This document shows positions 23,288 through 34,114 of a stretch of 64,000 bases of DNA, in pieces. The notes under the pieces are model-generated. The model was not told where the DNA came from. It did no database searches and saw nothing but the letters and a program-made list of their open reading frames with translations. Both the position numbers and the translations under genes were made by a program. The stretch is taken from positions 502,609,001 to 502,673,000 of the forward strand of contig CM057453.1 of the NCBI GenBank assembly GCA_016271365.2, read 5' to 3'. Position 1 is the first letter of the stretch. Every line of letters begins with the position of its first letter. The DNA comes from Neoceratodus forsteri. Taxonomy: Eukaryota > Chordata > Ceratodontiformes > Ceratodontidae.

Positions 23288-25600
23288 GTGCTGCTCAGGA
23301 ATAAACTGAGATTCTCACTCATACTGCAGGCCTTGTTCCCCCTTCCCAAAGCACTAAGGGAGCAAGAAAATATTAACTTATCAACCATCAGTTTAAACAG
23401 CTCAGCTTTTGCCCTTAAAGGGCCAGCAGTGTTCATCAGGGTCCGTATTATCAGGAAGCCTCCGGGGGGGTTGGCTGAATCAAGGGAATTAGAGCCATTT
23501 TCAGCCATGGCCTCAGACAAGCCTGCCAGGGGCAGAAAATGCCAGCATTGCAAACCCCCCTCTTCTAATCATCTTCACAGGTTTGCTTTGCCTAAAATGT
23601 GAGAAGGCAGCATCTGCAGATCGGGAGGACATGACGGAGGCCTCCCTTTCCTCGGCTCAGACAGACAGCCAACAGACAGACAGGTCTGAGCGAGCAGCAG
23701 CCATCAGGTCTGAGAGAGCAGCAGCCACCAGGGAGACCCAGCAGTCCTCAGCCCCCTCTCTCTAGCCCCAGACCTCATAGACAAGCTAAATAGGGTCTTT
23801 GCTCTGGACCCTGCATGCTTCGACTGGCAACCTCCGGGATCACCAGATGTGAAGCCTCACAAGAAGACAAAAGGAAAGAGGACCCAAGCCGACCCAGTGG
23901 TACTCGGGGTTGAGGCGCTGGACGTCACATCTCGCGCCAGCGGTGACCTGGGTTCAAGAACGGACTCAGGTCACCAGGGGCTGGCAGGGAAGAGGAGGAT
24001 CGGCCGTTTGATGACTGCTCTCCTTCCTCTGGGGTGAGTAGTGGGGCTCGCATCACCCTGTAGCGGTGACTGGCGGAGGTCAAGCCTTTTCTGATAACAT
24101 GCGCAAAGAAGGGGAGAGCACGGCGGGTGTCAGCACTGTGTGCTCGGATGCCACTGCATGTCCGGCTCTCCGAAAGGAGAGAAAATGTGGAAAATGGAGG
24201 GCAATCTCTGTGGCTGATGGCCGCGCCTTGCACCCCTGGTAGGGAGCCTGAGAGGCGCGTACGCAGGGGTGCGTGAGCGATGATGGCCGGCCCCTGGTGG
24301 TGCGGGTTTGTGTGGTCCGCACGCACGACCGGGTCTGGGGGTGCAGGTGCTGGCGGCTGGAGATCGTAGGGGCTGCTCTGCCGAGGAGGCACAAAGAGGG
24401 AAAAAAAAAAAGAAAGAGGACCCTGTCCCTGTCCTCATCTGAAGAGGGGCAGTTGTCCTCACATCGCTAAGTTAAAAAGAAAAAATTCCGATACAGGAGC
24501 AGATCCTCAGAAGAGAAGTATCAGCATTCCTCACGCCACAAGAGAAAGAGAAGTTCTCATTTTTGGAGTAGATCTAGGGGCACCCATAAGGGGAAGCATT
24601 GTAGGGACCGTTCCCTGGACTCCTCAGACTCCAGTTCCTCTTCTGTAGAAGAGGGGGAGCTAGGGGACTCATCCTTGGATTTGGATGACTCCCCATCCAA
24701 AAACTTTGACATGGAGGACCTAGACTTTTTCATCAAGAAGGTCATAGCTGAAATTCATCTTGATTCTTCCCCAGTGGCTCCAGCACAGCTGAAACAGGCC
24801 TTTCACCTGGCATTTGCCGCCACACTGGCCACAGCCTTCCCTATGCCTCCAGCCATAGAGGATTTACTAAAAGAGGAATGGCAAGGTCCAGAATGCACCT
24901 GTCCAGTGCCCTGGCACATCTCTAAGCTCCTCAAGTTTGACAAGAAACAATCTGAAAAGTGGCTAGACTGCCCCAGAATTGACCCTCTGATTTTGAATCT
25001 CACCAAGAAGACAGTCATCCCAGCCGAGGGAGGAGCATCACTCAGGGACCCAGTGGACAGGAATTGGATGCCTCACTCAAGAAGGCCTTCAAGGCATCAG
25101 TAACGTCTCTTAAGGTGGTAACTGCCAAACTTTTTTCTGCTAGAGCCACCTTGTCATGGGCCTCAGAATTAGGTTTTCAATTTGCTGAGGACCCAGCGAA
25201 GAACAAGGATATTATTCATTAGCTGCAGTTAATGGGTTTGGCATCGGCTTATGCAGCATATGTATCAGAGGAGGCGGTCAGGTGCACCTCTCAGACCATG
25301 TTTTATCAAACTTCGGCTTGCTGCAGCCCCTGGCTTCGGGCCTGGCAAGCAGATGCCTCTTCAAAGAGCCATTTAGTAAACTCCCCCCATGAAGGTAATC
25401 TCCTGTTTGGCTCAGCTCTGAAGGAGGTGGTGAAGGTAGATATATGCCCCAGTCAAGAGGCAGGGGCAAATAATGGTCCTCAGGCCCCAGACCCAGTTTT
25501 CATGACTGAGGTTACAACAAGGGTCAAAACTCAATATTTTCTCTGGAAAAAGAACATGATTCTCCTTGTGTAACCAGCGTAACTTCAGAGGAGGCGGATC
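23288..25600 (+). pseudogene. gag: DIRS 2 gag-like region
   Basis: The plus-strand frame at 23,288-23,602 has a cysteine pair motif (RGRKCQHC) typical near the start of DIRS gag proteins. It is interrupted by a SINE at 23,886-24,411. The frame at 24,675-25,103 gives an acidic region, then LKEEWQGPECTCPVPWH, LTKKTVIPAEGGASLRDPVD, a conserved block of DIRS gag. After a frameshift near 25,075 the C-terminal part follows (25,232-25,573, GNLLFGSALKEVVKV). The gag role is inferred from position and these blocks. Confidence 0.7.
23886..24411 (+). mobile_element. tRNA-derived SINE with perfect target duplication
   Basis: Inserted in DIRS 2 gag. It begins with the tRNA-like head (B-box-like GGGTTCAAGAACG near 23,951) and ends in an 11-base A run (24,401-24,411). 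The 12 bases GAAAGAGGACCC occur exactly at 23,874-23,885 and again at 24,412-24,423, a clean target duplication. This marks the element's true ends and shows it inserted after DIRS 2. Length is 526 bp with no coding capacity. Confidence 0.88.
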
Positions 25601-25689
25601 CGGTGGTAGCACTAGAGATGCCGGGAACAGCAACAAGAAGTCACAATGAAGCTATCCAGGCCCATCCTCGAGTAGGGGCAGACTTTCAA

Positions 25690-27180
25690 AATTTCTCGAG
25701 GAATGGGTCCAAACCACATCAGACAGATGGGTCCTATACGTCATCAGCAAAGGTTACCTAAAAGAATTCGAAACCAAGCCCCCACTACCTCATGTGGTGC
25801 TCTCCCTATCTCTGTCAACCTGTCCAGAGACAGGCAATGTTACAAGTCATTACAGATCTTCAAGCAGGGGCTATAGAGCAGCCCCCACCCCCACCCCGAG
25901 AGATCAATCGGGTCTACTCCCTATTCTTCATCATGCCAAAATGCACAGGGGGATTCAGGCCAGTCCTAGACCTCAGATTCCTGAATCATTTTGTCTGCAG
26001 CAGACCCTTCAAGATGAAAACCTTGTCATCAGTCATCAGGGAGTTGCAACAAGGAGATTTTCTGGCATTCATCGATTTGCAAGATGACTATTTGCATATT
26101 CCCATTCAGGAACTACACAGGCAATATCTCAGGTTCGAGGTGGGGGAGCAGCACTTCCAATTCAAAACACTGCCATTCAAGCTTTTTTCAGCCCCAAGGA
26201 CATTCTCCAAGATGCTAGTAGCGGTCTCAGCTCACCTTCGGAAACGAGGGACGCAACTTTTCCCTTACTTGGTTGATATTCTCATCAAGGTCCTGCAGCT
26301 TGACCAAGCAGTGGAGGAGGTAGTTTGGTGCCTGTTGGCCTATGGTTTTGTCATCAACTGGGGAAAAAGTTACCTAACTCCAAGCCAGACCTTGAACCAC
26401 GTGAGGGCAGACTTCATGACACAAGCCAACAAGGTCTTTCCCCCGGAAGCAAAATTCAGGGACCTGCTGAAGCTCATCAAGAAGTTTCACACAGCTCCTC
26501 AGCTGCTGGCTCACTCCTTCATGCAGCTAATTGGAACTCTAATATTGCTGACGGATTCAGTCCCTTGGGCCCTAGTCCACATGAGGCCCATTCAAGCACA
26601 CTTGCTCAGGCTATGGTCCCAGTCCAGACACAGCCAGCACCAACTGATCCCAGTTTCTCAACAGATACAAATTTCCCTCCAGTGGTGGACTCGGAGGACA
26701 AATGTCATGAGGGGTCACAAGTTGGGCCATCCACACCAAATTGAAATCATGACCAATGCCAGCCTCAGGTGCTTTTGGGGGGCCTCATCTGCATCAGCTG
26801 TCAGCTCAGGGCAAGTGGTCGCTGTTAGAAACAAGGTACAGCATAAATGTCCTCGAGATGAGAGCAATACGTCTAGCCCTGATACACTTCGAACAGCAAG
26901 TCCTCAATCAGGACATTCTGATTCTAACAGACAGACAATGATGGAATACATCAACCATCAGGGCAGAACAAGAAGCTCCAAAATGCTATGGGAGTCCCTG
27001 CTTCTCTTTCAGTGGGCCGAGAACCACCAGGCAAGCATAAGGTCAGTGTACATTCCAGGCAGGAAAATGTCACAGCAGGCTGGCTCAGTCGCAGAGATGT
27101 TCTACCAGGGGAGAGGGAGCTGAAGGACAGTGCCTTCCACATCCTAGCAGAACGACGGGGCAATCCTCGATAGATCTTTT
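25690..27180 (+). pseudogene. RT-RH: DIRS 2 reverse transcriptase and RNase H
   Basis: The long frame 25,792-27,123 (443 residues) carries reverse-transcriptase blocks: NRVYSLFFIMPKCTGGFRPV (residues about 39-58), FLAFIDLQDDYLHIPI (about 90-106), YLRFEVGEQHFQFKTLPF (about 112-129), then LFPYLVDILIK (about 156-166), where the catalytic YxDD has become YLVD. RNase H follows partly in other frames: the TDRQ and ALIHF region at 26,756-26,941 and a final NVTAGWLSRRD near 27,065-27,100. Frame changes near 26,770 and 27,060 and the altered catalytic site indicate inactivity. Confidence 0.88.
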
Positions 27181-27429
27181 CGCCTGCTGGCAAAACTCTT
27201 AAGGTAAAGCAAATCTGCTCCCTGGCCAAGGACAAACTAGTGGTGGCTCAGGACGCTTTTTCCCTAGACTGGAGTCAGTTCGGTCTCCAGTATGCCTTTC
27301 CTCCAATACTGCTTCTAGCCAGAGTCCTCCACAAAGTGGCTCTGGACCGGGCAGAACTGATGCTAGTCTGTTCCCAATGGCCTCGTTGCCCATGGTTCCC
27401 GCTTCTCATTCATCTTTCAAGGCGACCAC

Positions 27430-28560
27430 CGCTAACCTTCCAGATCAGCCTGGACCTTCTCCATCAGAGTCCGGTACTGCACCCCAATCTTGAGCAGCCG
27501 CTCCCTCTCGGCCTGCAGATTGAGCAGTAAACTTTCAAAGAAGTAGGCTACACAGATCCTGTTATTGAAATGATGGTGAACTTGCGTCGCCCCTCTTCCT
27601 CTAAAGTATATTACAGAATTTGGAGGACATTCTTGTTCTGGCTTCAATCCAAACACCTACAGAACCAGACAATAGCATTGCCTGTACTACTGCAGTTCCT
27701 TCAAGAAGGGTTTGACAAAGGTCTGCAGCCAGCCACCTTAAGGGTTCAGGTTTCCGTGCTGGGGGCACTCTTGTTGGTGGATTCAGGTGAATCATTGGGT
27801 TCACATCCCCATGTCAGGAGGTTTCTAAGGGCAGCAACATTAAAACGCCCTCCAATCAAGCCAATGGTACCACCTTGGAGGCTTAATCTGGTTCTCAAAA
27901 CTTTGATCAAGGCTTCTTTTGAGCCTCTCAAGAAGACATCCCTCATGCATCTCACAATGAAGGTCGTTTTTCTCATAGCTATTACTTCAGCCAGGAGAAT
28001 CAGCGAGCTAGGAGCCTTATCCACCAAAGAGTTATATACTGTGTTTCATCAGGACTCTGTGGTGCTCTGAACAAATCCAGGTTTTTTTTTGTTTTGTTTT
28101 TTTACTAAAAGTTATGTCTCCTTTCCATTGCAGACAGGAGTTGATTTTGTCTTCCTTCTGCCCATATCCAAAAAATGAAAATGAAAGGGAATTTTATATG
28201 CTAGATCCAGGATGAGCGGTGAAAATGTATATCTAAAGAACGGATTCTGTTCGAAAAATTTCCAGTTTGTTCATTCTAACTACAGGTCAAAGTATGGGTA
28301 AAAAAGCTTTGAAGGACTCTGTAGCTAGATGGATCCGTTCTGTCATCACCACTGCTTATGATCAGGCTGGAGTAACCTTGCCTGGCCCAGTGAGAGCCCA
28401 TTCTACCCAGACTATGGCCACCTTGTGGGCGGACTTCAGAAAAGCATCTCCAGTAGACCTATGCAGGGCGGCCACATAGTCATCCATTCACATGTTCACA
28501 AAATTTGACAAACTGGATGCGACAACCTCAACAGAGGTGTCCTTTGGCCGCTGAGTTCTC
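27430..28560 (+). pseudogene. YR: DIRS 2 tyrosine recombinase
   Basis: The frame at 27,570-28,070 (166 residues) has the N-terminal SAM-like part (YRIWRTFLFWLQSKHLQ, then GLQPATLRVQVSVLGAL) and the first catalytic arginine in AITSARRISELGAL near residue 147. A second frame at 28,267-28,479 has the H-x-x-R-like block (VRAHSTQTMATLWADF) and LCRAAT, followed by a stop and then SIHMFTKF, where the tyrosine position appears lost. In the family this enzyme inserts the circular DNA copy into the genome. Confidence 0.85.
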
Positions 28561-28639
28561 CAGGCGGTGGTGGACCCTTAAGGGCAATTACATTCTTCCC
28601 ACCTGGGATATCTGAGGATGTACTACTTTTATATATTCC

Positions 28640-28740
28640 ATCTGTATGGAAGGCCGGAGACCAGCTTAGGAGAGAGAAAACGAAATTTAAATACCTGTAA
28701 ATTTTCTTTCTCCGACGGCTGGTCTCCAGGGCTTCTGCTT
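28640..28740 (+). repeat. DIRS 2 internal complementary region
   Basis: The first part (28,638-28,680, GAGACCAGCTTAGGAGAGAG) is the reverse complement of the left end of the element. The second part (28,683-28,735, AAATTTAAATACCTGTAAAT then CTTTCTCCGACGGCTGG) is the reverse complement of the right end. The two are fused, i.e. this is a copy of the joined ends. In DIRS elements this region is thought to template completion of the circular intermediate. Confidence 0.88.
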
Positions 28741-28847
28741 CCCTCCCAGAATGTACAAAGTTGGCCAGTCGGCTGTGTGTGGCTTAATTTTCTTGTTTTT
28801 ATTTCCAAGTTAAGATAGTATTGCCACATTTGGACTGCTTTCGGAGG

Positions 28848-29008
28848 AACTGGTGGAAACAGGAAATGGAGGGCTGGATATTTCCAGGTGCAGAGCTTAG
28901 TTCCTGCCTGCATATCTGCATCAGGAGGTATAGCCCATCTGTATGGAAGCCCAGAGACCAGCCATCGGAGAAAGAAAATTTACAGGTATTTAAATTTTGT
29001 TTTTTCCT
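28848..29008 (+). repeat. DIRS 2 right inverted terminal repeat
   Basis: This is the reverse complement of 22,679-22,804, plus an outer extension of about 35 bases (AAATTTACAGGTATTTAAAT) that recurs only in the internal complementary region. Such a longer right end is typical of DIRS elements. Confidence 0.88.
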
Positions 29009-29640
29009 CAAGAGGGACTCGTGTAATCTTCAGTTGAATCCCTTAAAATGCACACGGTGGGGGTCCTAGACACTTCAAAACAACATGCTCTGAGATATTA
29101 CTTGGGCCTCCTTTTGCAAGCCCACTGATTTTATTTATTTATTTATTTAGTTTTTGTTGGCTGGGTAAGTGCACTTGACAAATCTAATGGAAGGGTAGGA
29201 TTCACAGTGCCACATTGATGCCAGTGGTTGCTTCAGGATAGTGGGAGTGGGGTGAGGGTCTCCTAAACGTCCTTGCAGTGTATATTGTGTTGACAAATGG
29301 GCACAAAGTAGCAGCTTGTGTGTGGCATACTATCTGCTTTTGGCGAGTGGCAGGGCCTGATGATTCCTTTCTGCCATGCTTGTTTGGTTGCACCATGGGT
29401 TCTAGAAACCGCAACAGCTGGATTGGAAACATGACTGCCCATAATGTGCATTTACAAATAGCAAGTCTAGTGCATTATTTGTTGATTTATGTATAACTTG
29501 CTCTTTATGCCCCCTTCTGATCTGGCCAGCCCACTTCATCCGGGCTCATCACTCCTCAGCCCCATCAGCCATTTCATTGAGGCTTACTCCTTACCTCCTT
29601 CGAGGGCAGTGACTCCCTCCTCCCGACAGTGGAGCTCTTG
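29009..29640. other. Non-coding stretch with (ATTT)n LINE tail
   Basis: At 29,128-29,190 a TTTATTTATTTATTTAG tail and TTTTTGTTGGCTGGGTAAGT match the tails at 14,330 and 32,790, so a short minus-strand LINE or SINE fragment lies here. The rest has no recognised content. Confidence 0.45.
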
Positions 29641-30115
29641 GTCATCAGAGCCTGCCTCCAGGCCCCTTGATCACTTTCTCTACCAGCTCAGGAGGTGGTA
29701 AGTGCCACAGTCAGCGAAGGATGGAAGGAGCCATGTGTTATCCTGCTTGTTTGGGGGGGGGGAGGAGGGGGGCCTGGTTGCTTCCTTCCTCTGTGGGACA
29801 TTGGTATGCATGGGGCTCAGGAGTACTGGAGCATGTGCACTATAGTGCAGCGTCCTGGAGCCTGACTGACATCTATTCTCCCACTCTACCTCCATTGTGA
29901 TTCCACCCTTGACCTCCTAAGTAGCAGAATTGTGGCAGAGGCAGTGACCCTCCCACTCCAAGGAGGAGCGTGTCCCCAGGGACTCTCTACCCTTCTCCTC
30001 CTTGCCTCCAGTGGCTGGCCGCTGACAATCTGGACTCCTTCCCAAACTTGGGGCGCTGGCATTGTGAGTAGTAGCCCTACCACAGCACCGGTGGGCTGGC
30101 TAGTTTGATGAATTA
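29640..30115 (-). mobile_element. tRNA-derived SINE copy, minus strand, diverged
   Basis: Read on the minus strand from 30,115, the sequence ACTAGCCAGCCCACCGGTGC, then a long G-rich body, parallels the head of the SINE at 33,650 (GACTAGCCGGCCCACTGGTG). The poly-T end is not clear, so the left limit is a guess from the usual length. A G-run at 29,751-29,775 lies within. This is the most diverged of six copies in the window. Confidence 0.45.
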
Positions 30116-31035
30116 TTAAGTGGCTGAATGGTGAGTCGATCACTGACTTCTTTGTTCTGTCAGCCTGTCATGGCCTCCCCAGGTTTATTCTAAAACTGAT
30201 TTAAAAAAAAAAATGTTTTTCACTATTTATTTTGAGGTTGTTTTTTTTTTTGTACAGTAGAGGGTACTGAAGTGGGGGGATGTTACAAGACTCTGGTCAA
30301 GGTTACATAGTGTGTAAGTGGCTGTGATGGAATTTAAATGTGGTATAATGTAGTAACCTGGGGGTCATATTTTGAATGCCTCAAAGGCCAGGCAACATCC
30401 AGGACTAGTTTTAAAGGGGCTGCGTTGGTCCTTTGTCCCTAGACACAGGTGGGCCTGGGGTGCTGGCAGCAAAGTTGTTTGCATCCATCTCTGAACACCG
30501 GGGGCTAAGGACTTAGTCCTTTTGACCGTCTTCTTTTGGTCTAAATATTTGTAATGAAGTATCGGCAGATGCATTTACAGCTGGATGCACCCCAGCCCAT
30601 GGTTACAAATTAGTTCTGGGTGCAAAAATAGCATCATCTGCATCTAAAGGGGCAACAGGCACAGTGGGTGCTGCAGGACGCAAGCCCAGACTTTTGGAAA
30701 TCTAGCCTAAGCCAGTGCTGTTACTGTTGGGGCTACCTTGCATTATTTGCTGGTTGTTGTAACACCCCGCCCCCCCCCATGATTGTACCCACTTCCAAGG
30801 CACCTGCACGTGGACACTTTTTGTAGTATGAGTGTCTGATGGACAGGGGAAAGAAGCACTCCGAGTGGTTGAGAGCCCTGCCTTGGTCCATAATTGGACT
30901 ACTGGACTAACAAGATTTGTTTTTACTAGCTTTCAAGAGAAGGTGTAAATTGGGTAGAAGCAGGACCTCACTGAAAATGAGATTGTGCATTCAGCCGAGC
31001 TGTCCTGGGCAAGTAAATAAAAATCAATAAACTAG
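30116..31035. other. Non-coding stretch with MIR-like trace
   Basis: At 30,285-30,340 a stretch (GGTCAAGGTTACATAGTGTG, then TAAGTGGC) resembles the core of MIR/CORE SINEs. A C-run lies at 30,769-30,777. Otherwise nothing is recognised. Confidence 0.4.
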
Positions 31036-31039
31036 AGCA

Positions 31040-31222
31040 TTTATTTTTTTATTTGAAAATTAGTGACTGTAGAGACACACTGAGCCAAGGGCTCATTTCC
31101 AGGCGCGACTCCGGTGGAAGGGGATTATATATGGGTACAAGTACAATTAAAATAACAGTGAGAGGAACAATCAAATCATCTAGAGAATAATGCATAGCTG
31201 GGTAGGTGGTGTGTATTACATA
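31040..31222 (-). mobile_element. LINE/SINE 3' tail fragment, minus strand
   Basis: The start TTATTTTTTTATTTG, followed by an 'ACACTGAGCC ... GGGCTCATTTCCAGG' stretch, parallels the 3' tails at 14,330 (ACACTAGACA ... CCCATTTTCAGG) and 32,790. It is about 180 bp with no coding content recognised. Confidence 0.45.
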
Positions 31223-31224
31223 GA

Positions 31225-31440
31225 GAATAATGGCTGGGTAGGGGGTTATAACGAGAATTTTACACACTCCTGAGGTGTGGGATACCACACAAACTCAGAG
31301 AGTGAAGCTCGAGGGGTTTATTACGGTATCCCACAGCGAGGATGTGTATAAAATTTGAGTTTTACACACCTACCCAGCCTTTATTTTATATAATTGCTGG
31401 CCAGCGTTTTTTCATCACAGCAATTATATAAAATAAACAG
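31225..31440. repeat. Hairpin pair, copy a
   Basis: Two inverted repeats lie in series. The first spans about 31,228-31,376: GGCTGGGTAG ... TTTTACACAC mirrors GTGTATAAAA ... CTACCCAGCC. The second spans 31,383-31,436, with a 19-bp exact inverted repeat (TTATTTTATATAATTGCTG and its complement). The centre of the first (AAACTCAGAGAGTGAAGCTC then GAGGGGTTTA) resembles the centre at 31,820-31,850. It has no coding capacity and its family is unknown to me. Confidence 0.7.
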
Positions 31441-31754
31441 AGAGTCGCAGGCTATGGTCAGATTTCAGCGCGGTCTGTGGTCCGAAGGAAGTGGCAGAAA
31501 ATAAAGTTTCAGTTTTTATTATTTTTATTTATTTTATTTTTTTTAAAGCATCAGTGGAGAAAGTGATTTTTTTTTTTTTAAACATAAAAAAAACAAAACT
31601 GCCGACTACAAGGGGCAGTGAAGTCTGCCACGACAGGGAATTGCCCGGGGGAAGGTCGCAGAGTAGAGGGAAGACTGGCGACTGACACATGTGTGGTCCG
31701 AAGGAAACCTGACACGTGTTTGCTTATAACCGCAAATTATATCCAGGTTTCCCT

Positions 31755-31985
31755 ATGGGGAAAAAATGCTGTCCAGTAATTATAAGACTTTAATACATAA
31801 CTGAGATGTGTCATGCTACGTAAACTCCGAGAGCAACGCTTGAAGGGTTTATCCAGCATCAAAAAAACTAAGGGTATGTATTAAATTCGAGTGATACACT
31901 CCCCCCATGTATTAGTTTTTTTTTATAATTACTGGTGTAACAATTTTTTCCAACCAGAAATCATAAAAACTTTGTGTGAAATACT
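31755..31985. repeat. Hairpin pair, copy b
   Basis: The stretch CCAGTAATTATAAGACTTTA near 31,773 mirrors TAATTACTGG near 31,925-31,937. The inner AATACATAACTGAG mirrors CTAAGGGTATGTATT. The centre (AAACTCCGAGAGCAACGCTT then GAAGGGTTTA) matches copy a at 31,290-31,320. TGTGGTCCGAAGGAA occurs before both copies (31,476 and 31,692). A direct relation to copy a is clear; the function is unknown. Confidence 0.65.
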
Positions 31986-32789
31986 AACACTGAATTATGG
32001 AAATAATGAGACTGTCAGAGCTATGTAGTTTGAATGTATTTAATGTTAAATACCTTAAGAAGTACAAGGATTGGCAGTTTTCTATGAAATCACAAAGTCA
32101 GGAACCATTGACAAAATGGCAAAATGGGAAAACAGCAACACACTGTAAATCGGAGCAGACGAAAATTCTGTTTTTCTGAGAACAAGCAGTAAACTACACT
32201 GTTTCTGCACAGTGCAGTTGATGTTTCGATTTTAAGATTAAAAGTCCCAAAAATGTTTATATACTGGAATAAAGTTTTCTTCTAGTGTTGTCTTCCGCTT
32301 GACATGCTAACTCAGTAACAGTGAGCTTGACGGTTCTCACAGCGACAGCGGGAATGTTAATTGACTGCAGCTGTGCGGCTGTGAGAACGGGACTTGTGCT
32401 CAGAGTGTTTGAAGCAATGCGTATCTTTCATAATAAACAGCTGGTTACTACAGGAAATAACTGGGTAAGCCCATGGAAGAAATTGCTCACCGGTTATTAT
32501 AATAATAATAACAGCAGATAGTAAAACAGCAGTGAAACAGGTAAAGGCAAATGCATGCATACATGATAGTGACTAGTACAAGCTGGGTACCGAGTGGCTG
32601 AAAAATGCATCTGTGCAATAAATGTAACAGATACCATCAGCTAGAATGGGAAAACTGAAGCAGCAGTAATCAAAACGGGGAAACAAAGTGCAATAACTAA
32701 AGTGTGGTCAGATAGTGTTAACTGTAATGTACAGCAGTCCGTTGGAATGCAGTCACCATGGTAGAGAGAAAGGCTGCAAATTGTACAAG

Positions 32790-33005
32790 GTTGATTATTT
32801 TATTCTTTGGTAACCAGGCAAGGCCCACTAAGCACAAGTGCCTGTTTTCAGGGGTGGCCCGAGCACAGGGGTGGTTAAGTGACTTGCTCAAAGTCACACA
32901 GTGTGCAAGTGGAGGTTATAGGAATCAAACCTAGGTTTGCTGGATGTACCAAGCTCATTCACAGCTCAGTACTCTAACCTCTAGGCTGTACTGCCAGTCC
33001 AGTGG
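32790..33005 (-). mobile_element. MIR/CORE-type SINE, minus strand
   Basis: The plus strand reads as the reverse complement of a MIR-like SINE: GGTTAAGTGACTTGCTCAAA then GTCACACAG (32,873-32,901) is the conserved core. The distal part (ACTCTAACCTCTAGGCTGTA, then CTGCC, 32,970-32,996) corresponds to the tRNA-like start. The tail (TTTGGTAACCAGG ... CTGTTTTCAGG at 32,808-32,862) resembles the LINE tail at 14,330 rather than the usual MIR tail. It is old and diverged. Confidence 0.75.
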
Positions 33006-33634
33006 TCTGGAGTAGCTGAGATAAGGTGCTGAAGTTGAAAACTTTGAGCAGGAACATAAGGGAGACAGAGACTGAGATTAGGTAGGGTCTATGGTGATAC
33101 TGCACGTAGGGAAAAATGGGCAGACTGGGTGGGACAAGCAGTTCTTGTCTGCCAACATATCTTCTGTCTCTGTGTTTCTGTGAGGGGTGAAATGAGATTT
33201 GAGGAGAGGTTTGAAAGAGCGGTGCTAAAGCAGGGTAGGTCAGTTCCAGAGGGAGGGCACAGAAAAGGCAGTTAGGCTGGGAAGGGCATGATCTACAAAA
33301 CAATACAAACAATTGTCCACAGAACAATAGTGAAAGGAACTACTGTATGCTTGCATCTGTGCCTCTTTCCTCTATTTCTGTCTTTATTCTTAAAGCGTGT
33401 TATATGTTTTACAGTCAACAGAAGAACCCTTCCATTGTGTAGAGTGGTAAAATGCCACTGTTTAGATGTGCTCTGATAAGTTTCTTATATCTGAATCCTG
33501 TTAGACTGTTTTTCTGTTTCTTGACAAAGATTGCCTCGGACCTCTGTTTTACAGTCAGACACCCCAAAGACATCAAGCATGGCAGTTGTGAGTAATTGCC
33601 TAACACCTCTACAGATTGAAGGTATAAAATATAG
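33006..33634. other. Non-coding stretch, no gene recognised
   Basis: Minus-strand frames of 117 and 188 residues cross this part and the following SINE. They have no family resemblance and overlap repeats, so I treat them as chance. Confidence 0.4.
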
Positions 33635-33649
33635 AGTGGTTTTCGACTA

Positions 33650-34099
33650 GCCGGCCCACTGGTGCAGAGGCATGGCTGCTGTCTGTGACGCCAATGACCT
33701 GGGTTCGGGAATGGATCTGGGAGTCTGAGGGCCAGCCAGGGGGAGTAGGATAGAGCGTCCACTGGACTGCTGTCCTGCTCCGGGGGGGGGTGAGGTTGAG
33801 TGTCCGACGTACTATGGACCCCTAGCGGAGGCCAGGGATACCACAGCGGTTGGTGCCAGCACGTACGGGGGTGGGATGGACGCAGGCTGTTAGTGCACAT
33901 CCCCACCTTTGAGGGAATCACAGCACAAAAAACGCTTGCCCCCGCTAATGAACCAGCTCTGGTGCCGTCCCCTCTGGCCACCTAAGTCCACCTCTGGCTG
34001 CCCCACTCGGGGGTGCAAGCCCCGAGTATGAGGGGAAGGTAGCCAGAGCCTGGCGAGCCCATTCGCACAGTCCTAGGGGATGCTGGCACAAAAAAAATA
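33650..34099 (+). mobile_element. tRNA-derived SINE with target duplication
   Basis: The head shows an A-box-like TGGTGCAGAGGCATGGC and a B-box-like GGGTTCGGGAATG (33,703). The tail is an A run at 34,089-34,097. The flank AGTGGTTTTCGACTA (33,635-33,649) recurs as AGTGGTTTTGGACTA (34,100-34,114), a 15-bp target duplication with one difference. Length is about 450 bp. The body resembles the copies at 23,886 and 46,285. Confidence 0.85.
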
Positions 34100-34114
34100 A
34101 GTGGTTTTGGACTA

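Larger units (their letters stand above)
22679..29008 (+). mobile_element. DIRS-type retrotransposon 2, complete architecture
   Basis: This is a 6.3-kb element with inverted terminal repeats (22,679-22,804 and 28,848-29,008), an internal complementary region (28,640-28,740), and gag, reverse transcriptase/RNase H and tyrosine recombinase in the order typical of DIRS1-type elements. No flanking target duplication is seen, as expected for recombinase-mediated integration. A SINE is nested in the gag region (23,886-24,411). Coding regions carry frameshifts and a damaged catalytic motif, so the copy is inactive, but its reading frames are the longest of the three DIRS copies. Confidence 0.9.

Noticed and set aside
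33415..33981. 188-residue open frame on the minus strand
   Set aside because: It overlaps a SINE (33,650-34,099) and low-complexity C/G-rich sequence, has no family resemblance, and is explained by the high-GC repeat body.
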